Assembly: GCF_000337535.1 (NCBI RefSeq)
Contig: NZ_AOIP01000032.1
Coordinates: 17,987-81,986, forward strand
Direction of reading: 5' to 3'
DNA: 64,000 bases
Origin: Natrialba aegyptia DSM 13077
GTDB taxonomy: Archaea > Halobacteriota > Halobacteria > Halobacteriales > Natrialbaceae
Part shown: positions 44,803-53,981 of the stretch, one piece after another
Position numbering within the stretch: position 1 is the stretch's first letter
Layout: each line of letters begins with the position of its first letter
Position numbers and translations under genes: made by a program
Notes under the pieces: model-generated
What the model saw: the letters and a program-made list of their open reading frames with translations, nothing else
Database searches by the model: none
Told to the model about the DNA's origin: nothing

Positions 44803-47279
44803 TGTTTCACCGTGAGTTTCTCGCTTTCGACGCCTTTCACGTCTAGATCGAAGCTCGCGTCATCAGGGGCGACGTACTCTAGGGCGGCCTCGTCGTCGCT
44901 GGATACCTCGGCTTCCCACTTGACGAACCACTCGCCGTCCATCTCGACGACGGTCGCGCCGTCCGAGAGGTCGGTCGGCTCGGCCGAGACGATCTCGGTG
45001 ATTTCGAGGGTCTCGTTCGTTCCCGAGTTGTTCTCGACGACGACGGAGACGGCCTTGCCGTCGCCGTTTGGCTTGACCTCGCGCTCGACGAGGACGTTGT
45101 TCATGATGCGGGCGATGGCGTCGTCGATGTTCGGTTCGTCGCGCTCGGTGACCTCGGCGACCTTTTCGGCCATCTCCGGCAGGATGGTGCCGAGGACGTT
45201 CTGTTTCTTCCGGCGCTTTTGCATCGACCGGCGCTTGTTGAGGAAGCTCTTCAAGTCGCGAGCGGCCTCGCGGATCGCGAGTTCGATTTCGTCCTCGATT
45301 TCGGGGACGTTCGCGACGGCGTCTTTCGACTCGCTCGTGAAGGGGACGTTCGTCGAGGCGACGTGAACCATGATGACGACGGGGCCGTTCGGCAGGCCCG
45401 AGCCGCCGGGCTGGTCTAACCCGTAGTTGCGCCAGCCGATAGATTTGACCACGTCGGTCGTGGCGCACGCGCCGCGCTGGTAGACCAGCGGGACGCGGTT
45501 TGCAAAGCGCATTACGTTCGCGCTGCCCTCGGCGGGCAGGTCGTCGCCGTAGGCGATGCCGGCCTCGACGATGAAGGGGTCGCCGCCGTGGACCTCGGCG
45601 TCTCGCGTCGCCGAAGCGTAGAAGTCGGCGTCGAACTCCTTCTCGAGGCCGGCCTCGATGAGGTCGGCGGAGATGGGCGAGAGACACCGCGTCGGCGGTG
45701 CCATGATGTCGGTCGCGCGCATTCCGTCGACGAGATCGCTGGTCGCGTCGCGGTCGCCCTCCAGTTCGCGCACGAGCGGCGGGTCGTCGGGGACGGTCAC
45801 CATCACGTCCCAGATCGCATCGGTGACGTTCTCGCGAGCCGTGTCGCCGAAGGCGACGTCGTCGTACTCCTCGGTGAGTTCGGCGGCGCGGTCGACGTAC
45901 TCGCGGAGCGTCCGGTGGGTGAGCCGGTGGCGCGGATCGTCGTCGGTTTCGTCCTCGAAGGTGCCGGCGAGACGGACCGCGAAGGCTTGCACGATTTCGT
46001 CGTCCTTGCGGGTGCTCGTGGCGTCGTCGGCGAGATCGTAGAGGTCGGCGACGAGTCGCGACTCGTCCGCGTCGGTTCCGGACGCGTCGGCCCCGGACGC
46101 GTCTGCGACGGAGTCGTCGGTCGGTGCGGCGTCGATGAGCGCGAGCCAGACGGCCTCGACGGCGTTCTCGCGGACGGTATCGCCGAAAGTCGTTCCGTGG
46201 TCGTCTTCGACGGTGTCGGCGACCGAATCGACGATATCGAGTAGTTCGTGGTGGGCGAGCCGCTCGCGGCTCGCGACCTCGCTCTGGACGGCCTCGGCGA
46301 AGGCGGCCGTCGCATCGGGGCCCTTGTTCGCAGTGGCGTCCGTGACGGCCGCTTCGAGATCGATCGCTTCGTGGTTCGCAGGCGGCCGCCAGCGCATCTC
46401 CCGGCCGTAGTGGCGGTCGCGGAACGCATCGATCACCGACTCGGCGGTCTTCTTCCCGACGCGGGTGAACTCCTCCTGCAGGAACCCGGAGACCGTCTGG
46501 GAGTCCGTCGCGGCGAGCATCTTGATCACGGTGCCGAGTTCGACGCCGTGGGGGTGGGGACGGATCTCCTCGGTCTCCTCCGGTAACTGATCCGTCGCGC
46601 GCTCGAACTTGAAGTGTGAACTCGGTTCGCGGAGTTCGAGTCGCGCGTGCGGGTTGACGACCGCGGTGTGCTGGATGTAGTCGTGGAGTTGCTGGCGAGC
46701 GCGCATGTTCGCCTCCATCTCGAGTTCGATGCGCGTGCCGTGGGGACGATCCCACGTCGTCGTCTCCTCGACGCTGATCTCGGGTTCGTTGTCGTCGGTA
46801 TCGACGATGAGTTCGAAGTACTGTGCGTCGCTTGCACCCTCGGTTCGGCTGGTGATCTTCGCGGGCTTGCCGCTCGTCAGTTGCGAGTAGAGGACGGCGG
46901 CGGAGATCCCGATCCCCTGCTGGCCGCGGGACTGTTCGCGGGCGTGGAAGCGAGATCCGTAGAGAAGCTTCCCGAAGACCTTCGGCAACGATTCCTTGGT
47001 GAGCCCGGGTCCGTTGTCCTCGACGATCAGGCGGTAATAGTCGCCGTCCTCCTGAATCTCGACGTAGATGTCCGGGAGAATACCGGCTTCCTCGGCGGCG
47101 TCTAAGGCGTTGTCGACGGCCTCCTTGACGGCCGTCACGAGGCCCCGAGCGCCGCTGTCGAAGCCGAGCATGTGCTTGTTCTTCTCGAAGAACTCGGCGA
47201 TGGAGATCGCCTGCTGGCTCTCTGCCAGCTCCTCGGCGATCCCCGGCTCATCACCGAGTGTCGACTGGAACGACGTCAT
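44799..47279 (-). CDS. top6B: DNA topoisomerase VI subunit B
   Basis: An 826-residue GHKL ATPase. The ATP-binding motifs are [16 protein letters not shown] (catalytic region), [17 protein letters not shown] and [11 protein letters not shown]. The transducer domain contains [16 protein letters not shown]. Between about residues 300 and 510 there is an acidic insertion of helical repeats not found in short archaeal enzymes, but common in haloarchaea. I take the third of three tandem start codons, the ATG at 47279, giving MTSFQSTLG. It precedes subunit A in the same operon. Confidence 0.94.
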   Translation of the reverse strand: MTSFQSTLGDEPGIAEELAESQQAISIAEFFEKNKHMLGFDSGARGLVTAVKEAVDNALDAAEEAGILPDIYVEIQEDGDYYRLIVEDNGPGLTKESLPKVFGKLLYGSRFHAREQSRGQQGIGISAAVLYSQLTSGKPAKITSRTEGASDAQYFELIVDTDDNEPEISVEETTTWDRPHGTRIELEMEANMRARQQLHDYIQHTAVVNPHARLELREPSSHFKFERATDQLPEETEEIRPHPHGVELGTVIKMLAATDSQTVSGFLQEEFTRVGKKTAESVIDAFRDRHYGREMRWRPPANHEAIDLEAAVTDATANKGPDATAAFAEAVQSEVASRERLAHHELLDIVDSVADTVEDDHGTTFGDTVRENAVEAVWLALIDAAPTDDSVADASGADASGTDADESRLVADLYDLADDATSTRKDDEIVQAFAVRLAGTFEDETDDDPRHRLTHRTLREYVDRAAELTEEYDDVAFGDTARENVTDAIWDVMVTVPDDPPLVRELEGDRDATSDLVDGMRATDIMAPPTRCLSPISADLIEAGLEKEFDADFYASATRDAEVHGGDPFIVEAGIAYGDDLPAEGSANVMRFANRVPLVYQRGACATTDVVKSIGWRNYGLDQPGGSGLPNGPVVIMVHVASTNVPFTSESKDAVANVPEIEDEIELAIREAARDLKSFLNKRRSMQKRRKKQNVLGTILPEMAEKVAEVTERDEPNIDDAIARIMNNVLVEREVKPNGDGKAVSVVVENNSGTNETLEITEIVSAEPTDLSDGATVVEMDGEWFVKWEAEVSSDDEAALEYVAPDDASFDLDVKGVESEKLTVKQ

Positions 47280-47425
47280 CATCACCCTGTACTAACGGGG
47301 AGGCTAAAAGGTGTGTGCAACCGGAGTGAAAGTGATGCCGGTCTGTGTGATTTCGGCCGACTGTTCACACGGGCTCAATTTGCTCGCTTGGCAATTCGAA
47401 CTCGGTCGTCTCCACGGCCGCCAGT

Positions 47426-47440
47426 ACCTGACCATCAGGT
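47426..47440. promoter_or_regulatory. Inverted repeat between top6B and the HTH gene
   Basis: ACCTGA and TCAGGT are perfect reverse complements with a 3-bp spacer. The dyad lies 70 bp before the HTH gene ATG and 150 bp before top6B, in the shared divergent region, where a TTTAA-type box sits at 47469-47476. Confidence 0.55.
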
Positions 47441-47509
47441 TCGTGATGGTGTCTTTCACCTTACAAAGGTTTAACCGCGAGCGAGACTGTATCTTGGACG
47501 AGAGGAGCC

Positions 47510-48154
47510 ATGGATTCAGACGACACCGACGAGCACCGGGTCGACGAGGGCACCGGACGACCACACGGAGAGAACGACACCGGTGTCAGCACGGACGGGA
47601 CGAACTCACGCCCAGCCGACAACAGCGACGACGAACTGCGCGCCACGGCTGCCGAGGAAGTCGACCAGCGCATCGTCGACCTACTCTCGTGGATCCTCGA
47701 CACCGAAACCCGCGCGAAGATCTACGTCCACCTGCTCGCAAACCCGGCCAGCACCTCCGAAGAAGTCGCCAAAGGGACCGGCCTCTACCCGAGCACCGTC
47801 CGCGAAGCCCTCGCAGAACTCCACGCGGAAGACCGCGTCACCCGACAGAAACGAGCCAGCGAGGGTGCGGGCAACAACCCCTACGAATACACCGCCATCC
47901 AGCCGAGTGAACTCGTCGGTGGCGTCGTCGACCAGGTCCAGCAGGAACTGAACACGATTTTCACGCTCGATCGCGTCCTCGACCGATCGACCGAGGGCGA
48001 CGACGAGACTATCGACGATTCCGAACCTGTCACGATCACAGTCGACAATGACGACGAACAGGAGCCAACGGCCCCCGGAGACGAACGGACAAACGAGTCG
48101 ACCGACGACGACCACGACTACAACCAGAACCACGATCACAACTCCTCCGAGTAA
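47510..48154 (+). CDS. Winged-helix regulator with acidic tail
   Basis: A 214-residue protein. Residues 55-130 form a winged helix (TRAKIYVHLLANPASTSEEV, then GLYPSTVREALAEL as recognition helix). The N-terminal 45 and C-terminal 55 residues are Asp, Glu, Asn and Thr-rich and probably disordered. A purine-rich GAGGAG lies before the ATG. It is divergent from top6B; whether it regulates it is unknown. Confidence 0.85.
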   Translation: MDSDDTDEHRVDEGTGRPHGENDTGVSTDGTNSRPADNSDDELRATAAEEVDQRIVDLLSWILDTETRAKIYVHLLANPASTSEEVAKGTGLYPSTVREALAELHAEDRVTRQKRASEGAGNNPYEYTAIQPSELVGGVVDQVQQELNTIFTLDRVLDRSTEGDDETIDDSEPVTITVDNDDEQEPTAPGDERTNESTDDDHDYNQNHDHNSSE

Positions 48155-48195
48155 GATGCGTACAGACGCGACTCGCGTCGTCAGCAGAACACCCG

Positions 48196-49305
48196 CTACG
48201 CCTCATTCTCGAGTTCAAGCACGGCCGGCCGCTCGAACTCGCGGTCACGATCGACGGCCCGGACCGTCGTCGTCGGCCAGGTGTCGGTCGTCGTCAGCAC
48301 GCTGCACTCGTCGGCGGTGACGAGTACGGTGTCTTCGCTTTTCGCGCCCTGGACGGTTGGGTTCCAGGCGTAGGCCATCGGCTCTTCAACCGGTGCCTCG
48401 TGGTCCGGCGTGGCGATCCACTCTCGGCCGGCGAAGCCGGCAGCGCCGCCTTGGTGGTGGTGCTCCCACTCGCCCGCGTGACCGACCGCCTCGTAGGCGT
48501 GTTGGATCGATTCGAAGACAGCGCCGGCCGTCCCACCGGCGTTGGCCACCTCCTGCGTCGCCGCGAGCGCCGTGGCCTCGACGCGGGCGGCTGCCTCGTG
48601 GCGATCCGCGAGCCACGACGGGGGGTCGAATGCGACGGTCCGGGTACAGCTCGCGTGGAGGCCGTCCCGCTGTGCCGTCACCGAGACGAGGACGTAATCG
48701 CCGAGGACGGCATCGGTCGGCGTGTAGTGGCGATACTGTTGGGCGCGCGTTGCGCCGCCGACGAGGACGACCGGGGCCTCGATGTCGCGGGCAGACAGCG
48801 CAACTCGCAGCGCCGACGCAACCTCGCGCTCGCTGTCGTCGGCGCGCAGTTCCCGACAGACGGATTCGACGGCGGCTGCCGTCTCCTCGCCGAGCCGCCG
48901 GTAGCGCTCGCGGTCGCGTTCGGTCAGCGGTTGGCGCAACGGCGTCGGGTCGATTTGCTCCAGGCCGGGAACGTCGATATCGGCAGCAGCGTCCTCCCCG
49001 GTCCCGACGCGGGCGACGATCGCATCGGCGAGCGAACCGGCGTACCAGTCGAACTGCTCGACGGAGACTGTATCCGTGTCGAGGTCGGGAAGTTCCTCCG
49101 CTGCGATCCGATTCGCTTCGTTGTTCGCCGTGACGACCCGCAGCGCCGTTCCGTCGTAACCCACCGCGGCAACGCCGGTCGGTGCCTCGCGGTCGATGAC
49201 GCTATCGCCGCCCGTCAGCCAGGCGAACGAGTTCGGTTCGGCGAACCACACCGAGTCGAACTCGTGGGTCTTGAGGTAGGTGTCAAGTCGCTCGCGTTTG
49301 TCCAT
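48196..49305 (-). CDS. M24 (Xaa-Pro peptidase-like) protein lacking metal ligands
   Basis: A 369-residue protein. The N-terminal creatinase-like domain has FAEPNSFAWLTGGDSVID, and the C-terminal pita-bread domain ends with GAKSEDTVLVT. Compared with active M24 peptidases, the two Asp of the metal site are missing in LVSVTAQRDGLHASCTRTV, and the Glu following the His motif (HHHQGGAAGF) is absent in AYAWNPTVQ. It is therefore probably not a metallopeptidase but a binding or scaffold protein. The ATG at 49305 is used. Confidence 0.82.
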   Translation of the reverse strand: MDKRERLDTYLKTHEFDSVWFAEPNSFAWLTGGDSVIDREAPTGVAAVGYDGTALRVVTANNEANRIAAEELPDLDTDTVSVEQFDWYAGSLADAIVARVGTGEDAAADIDVPGLEQIDPTPLRQPLTERDRERYRRLGEETAAAVESVCRELRADDSEREVASALRVALSARDIEAPVVLVGGATRAQQYRHYTPTDAVLGDYVLVSVTAQRDGLHASCTRTVAFDPPSWLADRHEAAARVEATALAATQEVANAGGTAGAVFESIQHAYEAVGHAGEWEHHHQGGAAGFAGREWIATPDHEAPVEEPMAYAWNPTVQGAKSEDTVLVTADECSVLTTTDTWPTTTVRAVDRDREFERPAVLELENEA

Positions 49306-49631
49306 GCGGGGTGCTGGCGTGGCGGGGCCTTGAATGCGGCGGACCCTTTCGGCGGGCGACAGAGACCGCGTCTCGTGTACGAGGAGCGTACGCGGGTGCG
49401 AGCATCGACACGTGGAGACGATCGCCCGGAGCGAAGCGATATGCAGAAGGCAGACACTAGAGTAGTCACTGAACGTCAGTCTACACCTACTCGCACAGCT
49501 ATCGTGCGATTCGTTGGAAACCGTTTCAGTCGTTACTATCGAAACGGAACTCGACGGGTACGTGTTCGGGCGACTTTGACTACGTCCGACTCGGGCAATG
49601 TAAGTACGGCTGGTCCTAACTCCCGCTATCC
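49306..49631. other. Divergent gap before heme A synthase
   Basis: No gene is seen on either strand. It must hold promoters for both neighbours; no box was clear enough to list. Confidence 0.4.
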
Positions 49632-50483
49632 GTGTCGTCCGACAGTCAGACCTCCGACGTGAGACCTCGCTCGCTGATCGCTCGGTTCGGCTTTCGACAC
49701 CTGCTCGCGGCGACGCTCGCACTCGTTGCGGGGACGATTCTCCTCGGGATCGCTGCGAAGGCGACGGGTTCGGGACTCGCCTGCCAGCAGAACTGGCCGC
49801 AGTGCGATGCCGGGCCGTACAACCTGCTGCCGGCGAACCTGCCCAGTTTCTACGAGTGGTTCCACCGGTTCGTCGCCATGTTCGCCGGATTCGCCATCAT
49901 CGGCTCCGCGATTGCTGCCTGGCGCAGCCCGACTGTCGACCGCCGAGTCGCAGCACTGGTCGTTCTCGGGATGGTTCTTACGCCGGTCCAGGTCTACCTC
50001 GGTCGGGCGACCGTCACCCAGTATACGATGGACATCCTCTCCCTGCACTTCTGGACCGCAATCCTGATCTTTACGATGTTCGTCGTCGCGACGACGCTCG
50101 TCTGGAAGAACTCACTGTCTACAACCCACGTCCGCGGCGCACTCGGCATCGGGTTGCTCGCCCTCCCGGCACATGTCGCTCTGAGTCCGACCGATCTCGG
50201 GATGGTGACCGAGTACACGCCGACGATGCAACTCCTCCAGTACGGCGTGACGCTGACGCTGATCGCCGCAAGCATCGTCGCTACCATGACCGGGCGCTGG
50301 CGATACGATGACCGCACGCTAGTCGGACTGCTCACCGGAACGACCGTCCTCGCGCTCGCCGTCGCCTACCTCGGTCGCCGCGCAGTCATGACGTACAGCC
50401 CAGTGCTCGATCAGTTCTACGTCGTCCTCGCCACCGCGCTGTTGCTCGCGTTCGCCGCAGGAATCTACCGCAGTGGACAGTAG
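49632..50483 (+). CDS. ctaA: Heme A synthase, CtaA type
   Basis: A 283-residue membrane protein with about eight helices. The extracellular disulfide-type cysteines lie in GLACQQNWPQCDAGPY. Helix-associated histidines that bind heme appear in WFHRFVAMFAGF and LSLHFWTAI. CtaA oxidises heme O to heme A for cytochrome oxidase. The start is a GTG. No heme O synthase gene is in the window. Confidence 0.85.
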   Translation: MSSDSQTSDVRPRSLIARFGFRHLLAATLALVAGTILLGIAAKATGSGLACQQNWPQCDAGPYNLLPANLPSFYEWFHRFVAMFAGFAIIGSAIAAWRSPTVDRRVAALVVLGMVLTPVQVYLGRATVTQYTMDILSLHFWTAILIFTMFVVATTLVWKNSLSTTHVRGALGIGLLALPAHVALSPTDLGMVTEYTPTMQLLQYGVTLTLIAASIVATMTGRWRYDDRTLVGLLTGTTVLALAVAYLGRRAVMTYSPVLDQFYVVLATALLLAFAAGIYRSGQ

Positions 50484-50537
50484 TCCGCTCCTGTCGCCGT
50501 CACTGCGGCACTATTGCCGTTCGACGTCGCCTCTCTC

Positions 50538-50546
50538 TTATAAATA
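50538..50546 (+). promoter_or_regulatory. TATA box of the Bat-type regulator gene
   Basis: TTATAAATA about 45-75 bp before the two candidate start codons, consistent with a short leader. Confidence 0.5.
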
Positions 50547-50612
50547 ACTTCGATACCTAACGGAACCCTTCTTGTAAGTCCACGTGAATGTATGCGTGCG
50601 AATAATTTAGTA

Positions 50613-51464
50613 ATGAGTCTCATCGCAACCGTCGCCGTCCCCGCAACGGCGTTCCCACTCGGATCGCTTCTCGACACCGCGTCCGCCCCCGAGGCGACGG
50701 TTTCTATCGAAACGACGATTCCGACCGGTGACGGTCTCATCCCCTATCTCTGGGTCCCCGCCGCTATCGCCGACACCGTCGTCGCCACGCTCGAGACGCG
50801 GTCAGTCGTCACCGACGTCTCCGTCCTCGACGAGTTCATCGAGACGGTCCTCGTGGAAATCGAGTGGACCGACGACAGCAACGGGATTCTCGCCTCGATT
50901 CGAGAGAGCGATGCGCTGGTGACGGATGCCGTCGGCACCGCAGATCGCTGGACGTTCCGACTCTGGTTCCCGTCCTACGATGCGCTCTCGCAGTTCTACA
51001 GGGACTGTGTCGACTGCGAGATCCCGATCGAACTCGTCCGTCTCCACGAGGCCGTCGGCCCGACCGGCGACGACCGATTCGGGCTGACCCAGCCACAGCG
51101 GAGCCTCATCGTCGCCGCCTACGAGGCGGGCTACTTCGACGTGCCACGCGAGACGACGCTCGTCGAACTCGGTGCCGAACTCGGAATTTCCGACTCGGCG
51201 GTTTCACAGCGGCTTCGGCGTGGGCTCTCGACGCTCATCGGGTCGACGCTCGCTATCGAGCCACACCAATCGACGCAGTCTCAGTCCTGCCAGCAATCGA
51301 GTGTCGACCCGACGCTGCACACTGCCCGGCCGCTGGATGGCGGGTCCGAGTATCGATATGACGAGACAGTGCCGTCCGCCGACGGTGACGGAACCCACGA
51401 TGGCAGCCAAACCGAACCCGAACCGACTACGGATCGACCCGAAAGCCGAAACGGGACGGACTGA
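50613..51464 (+). CDS. Bat-type HTH transcriptional regulator with long tail
   Basis: A 283-residue protein. The N-terminal sensor-like domain is FPLGSLLDTASAPEATVSIE and the C-terminal HTH_10 domain is LIVAAYEAGYFDVPRETT, then LVELGAELGISDSAVSQRL. After the HTH the last 70 residues are Gln, Ser and Thr-rich and probably disordered. The start at 50613 aligns with other Bat-type proteins; a start at 50592 adds seven residues. It is a paralogue of the protein at 643. Confidence 0.82.
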   Translation: MSLIATVAVPATAFPLGSLLDTASAPEATVSIETTIPTGDGLIPYLWVPAAIADTVVATLETRSVVTDVSVLDEFIETVLVEIEWTDDSNGILASIRESDALVTDAVGTADRWTFRLWFPSYDALSQFYRDCVDCEIPIELVRLHEAVGPTGDDRFGLTQPQRSLIVAAYEAGYFDVPRETTLVELGAELGISDSAVSQRLRRGLSTLIGSTLAIEPHQSTQSQSCQQSSVDPTLHTARPLDGGSEYRYDETVPSADGDGTHDGSQTEPEPTTDRPESRNGTD

Positions 51465-51574
51465 ACGCGACTACGGGCGAACTGAACGCCGGCTGCAGGG
51501 CCGGAGACGCCGGTCACGGCCAGCCCGCAGCCACAATCGCGGCCGTTATGGGACTCAGTCTCCTTTCTCTATCC

Positions 51575-52213
51575 GTGCAAACCGTCACCGACAGGACGAG
51601 TAACCCGTTCGGACTCAGACCACCGTTCGACCGCACCGGCGCAGACGACCGAACGGCCGTCTTCGGCTACGGTGACGCCAACGCCGATTTCCACGTTATC
51701 GGCGACTATCCCGGCGTCCACGGCGGGAAACGAACCGGCGTCCCGTTCACCGAAACCGAGGCCGGTCTCGCAATCCAGACCGCCCTCCGCGACGTCGACC
51801 GTGATTTCGCGACGGGGCCACGGGAGCAGCCTGAACTCGACAACTGCTACTGGAGCTATCTGCACATGTGCTGTGTACCGGATGGTCACCGGCCGACCGA
51901 ACAGGAATACGCGGATCTCGAGCGATACTTCGATGCCGAATTACGGGCGATCAATGCGCACATCCTGCTGCCGGTCGGCGAACGAGCGACCGATCACGTC
52001 CTTCGGGAGTACACGACACAGCGCCGGCGCGTCGATCTCGATATGCCGGCGCTTCACGCCAGCGACCTCCGCGGTCGCGGATTCATGGTCATTCCGATCA
52101 GGAACCCCGTGGAGTGGGAGGACGGCGATCAGGCGGCGCTCGTGGACAAACTGACCGCCGTTCTCGAGAGCGACTACCGGCAGACCAAAGGCGTCGCGAC
52201 GCGGGTCGGATAG
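51575..52213 (+). CDS. Uracil-DNA glycosylase superfamily protein
   Basis: A 212-residue protein. It has a UDG-like layout: ADFHVIGDYPGVHGGKRTGV near residue 38 and the C-terminal VIPIRNPVEW. In characterised UDGs the first motif holds the catalytic Asp and the second a substrate-contact His; here the residues differ, so activity on uracil is uncertain. The start is a GTG at 51575. The gene ends 4 bp before the J-protein gene stop on the other strand. Confidence 0.72.
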   Translation: MQTVTDRTSNPFGLRPPFDRTGADDRTAVFGYGDANADFHVIGDYPGVHGGKRTGVPFTETEAGLAIQTALRDVDRDFATGPREQPELDNCYWSYLHMCCVPDGHRPTEQEYADLERYFDAELRAINAHILLPVGERATDHVLREYTTQRRRVDLDMPALHASDLRGRGFMVIPIRNPVEWEDGDQAALVDKLTAVLESDYRQTKGVATRVG

Positions 52214-52217
52214 GCCG

Positions 52218-53855
52218 TTAGCGGCCGAAATGCTTTCTGATCGTCGCTCGCAGCGGCAATCCGAGTCCGCCGACGACCGGCAGCACGACGAAGGTGACGA
52301 GTTCAATCGGTAGCGTCGCGGAGCCGGTAGCCCCGAGAGCGAAGCCACAGAGCGGGGCCAGGACGGGCAGGACGTACAGGTACGAGGGCGTCCAGCCCGG
52401 CCCGCGCCTCGTGTGGCCGACGATAACGGTGAACAGGAACGGCATCAGCACCGCGCCGGCGAGCAGCGGGCCGCCGACGAGCGTCGTCGAGATGGCGAGT
52501 GCGATCGAGAGCAGGATCGTCTCGTCGATCGACACCGGGTCCCAGGACTCCTCGCGCCAGCCGAGACGCACGGCCAGCAGCGCGAGGAGCACGACGCCGA
52601 CGAGGCCGGTCAATGCGGCGTACCACTGCACCGGCTCGACCGGCGGCGCGACGAGTTCGGATCTGACGATGAACTCGGTTCCAGTATCGATGCCGTAGCG
52701 ACCGCTCGTGATGGCCGTCCAGAGGCCGTTCGGATCGGGACCGATAGCGAGCAGGTCTGCCCGGAGCGTTTCGAGTGCGGTTCGGTTGCCGAGCGCGAAG
52801 TCGCCGAGGCCGAGCGCGTAGATGAGCACGGAGAGCCAGAGCAGCGTGAGCCCGAATCGTTGGCGACGCCACCAACGGGCGACGGCGTTGTTTCGGAGCC
52901 GCCGGAATCGGGTCGTTTGTTCGTCAGCATTCGAGTCTGTGCCCGCGTCCATTTCCGTCCTGGCGTCGGCTCGAGCGGTTTCTGAACGGGTCTCGGTCCC
53001 AGTCCCTGAGGACGAGGACCGACGCCGCTTCCGGCGCTGGTTCGCCCCCGTCCCAGTCCCGGTCCCAGTCGACGCCGAACTCGTCGTTCCACCTGACGAC
53101 TGACGGGTTCCGGTACTTGACCCGCCTGTCTTTGAGCCCGTACTCCCCCCAGTTCGCGATGCGCTCGCCCCCGCATTCTGCGTCGTATTCGAACGCGACG
53201 ACCCTGAACTCGAACCGGTACTCGACCCGGACGAACGTGCCGAACTCGCTGCGTTCGACGAACTCGCCTGCGACCGCGATGTCGACTGACTCGAGTTCGA
53301 GGAACGACCGGTCGAGCGGCCAGTCGTGCTCGAGGAGCCAGTGGACGACGAACGAGTGCTCGAACTCGACGTAGCGCCGGACCGCGAACTGGTGCCAGAA
53401 CTGCGGTTGCTCGTCGTCCGGTTACTGCGGCGGTTGCCATCGCTGCTACTCGCCCCCGTTTTCGTCTTCGTTCGCTGCGTTCGTTTTTGCTTCGATCCCG
53501 TGTTCGTCCGCGACGAGCCACTCCTCGTTTTACCGCTCGAGTTCCCGCTCGATGCAGTCGCTGAACTCGTGTCGTCGGCATCGGTATCAGTATCGGCCCA
53601 GATATCGGGCGAGGGAATGCCGCTCGTCCGCTTTGCGACGTAATCCTTGTGTCCGAGCCGGTCGTAGGCCTGGCGCTCGACCGGGTCGCTGAGGATTTCG
53701 TAGGCTTTCTTGACGGCGACGAACTGCGCCTGCGCGCGATCGTCGTCGTTCAGATCCGGGTGATAGACGCGGACCTGCTCGCGGTAGGCCTCCTTGAGTT
53801 CATCTTGGGAGGCGTCGGCAGAGAGTTCGAGAAGGTCGTAGAAATCCTCAGTCAT
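52218..53855 (-). CDS. Membrane-anchored DnaJ-like protein with low-complexity linker
   Basis: A 545-residue protein. Residues 3-70 are a J-domain with the HPD motif at 32-34 (VRVYHPDLND), which stimulates Hsp70 ATPase. Residues 95-310 are a Ser/Thr/Gly/Asn/Arg low-complexity linker with short repeats. Residues 335-545 hold about six membrane helices. The J-domain would therefore be tethered to the membrane surface. No GrpE or DnaK gene is adjacent. Confidence 0.85.
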   Translation of the reverse strand: MTEDFYDLLELSADASQDELKEAYREQVRVYHPDLNDDDRAQAQFVAVKKAYEILSDPVERQAYDRLGHKDYVAKRTSGIPSPDIWADTDTDADDTSSATASSGNSSGKTRSGSSRTNTGSKQKRTQRTKTKTGASSSDGNRRSNRTTSNRSSGTSSRSGATSSSSTRSSSTGSSSTTGRSTGRSSNSSQSTSRSQASSSNAASSARSSGSSTGSSSGSSRSNTTQNAGASASRTGGSTGSKTGGSSTGTRQSSGGTTSSASTGTGTGTGANQRRKRRRSSSSGTGTETRSETARADARTEMDAGTDSNADEQTTRFRRLRNNAVARWWRRQRFGLTLLWLSVLIYALGLGDFALGNRTALETLRADLLAIGPDPNGLWTAITSGRYGIDTGTEFIVRSELVAPPVEPVQWYAALTGLVGVVLLALLAVRLGWREESWDPVSIDETILLSIALAISTTLVGGPLLAGAVLMPFLFTVIVGHTRRGPGWTPSYLYVLPVLAPLCGFALGATGSATLPIELVTFVVLPVVGGLGLPLRATIRKHFGR

Positions 53856-53981
53856 AAACGATCGAGAGCGTACTGTCTAGAGTGGCGTTATTCGTGAACT
53901 GTTATAATATCAGTGTTCTCGTTGTTCGCTTTTTCTTACCAATAGTGTGTTGTTTCAAACATATGCTGGAACGATGCCGAA

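Noticed and set aside
44863..46755. Long minus-strand frame inside top6B in another phase
   Set aside because: Arg-rich shadow typical of GC-rich genes; the top6B frame has all the domain motifs.
48357..49662. Plus-strand frames over the M24-like gene
   Set aside because: Their translations lack any motif and are complementary to a well-supported gene.
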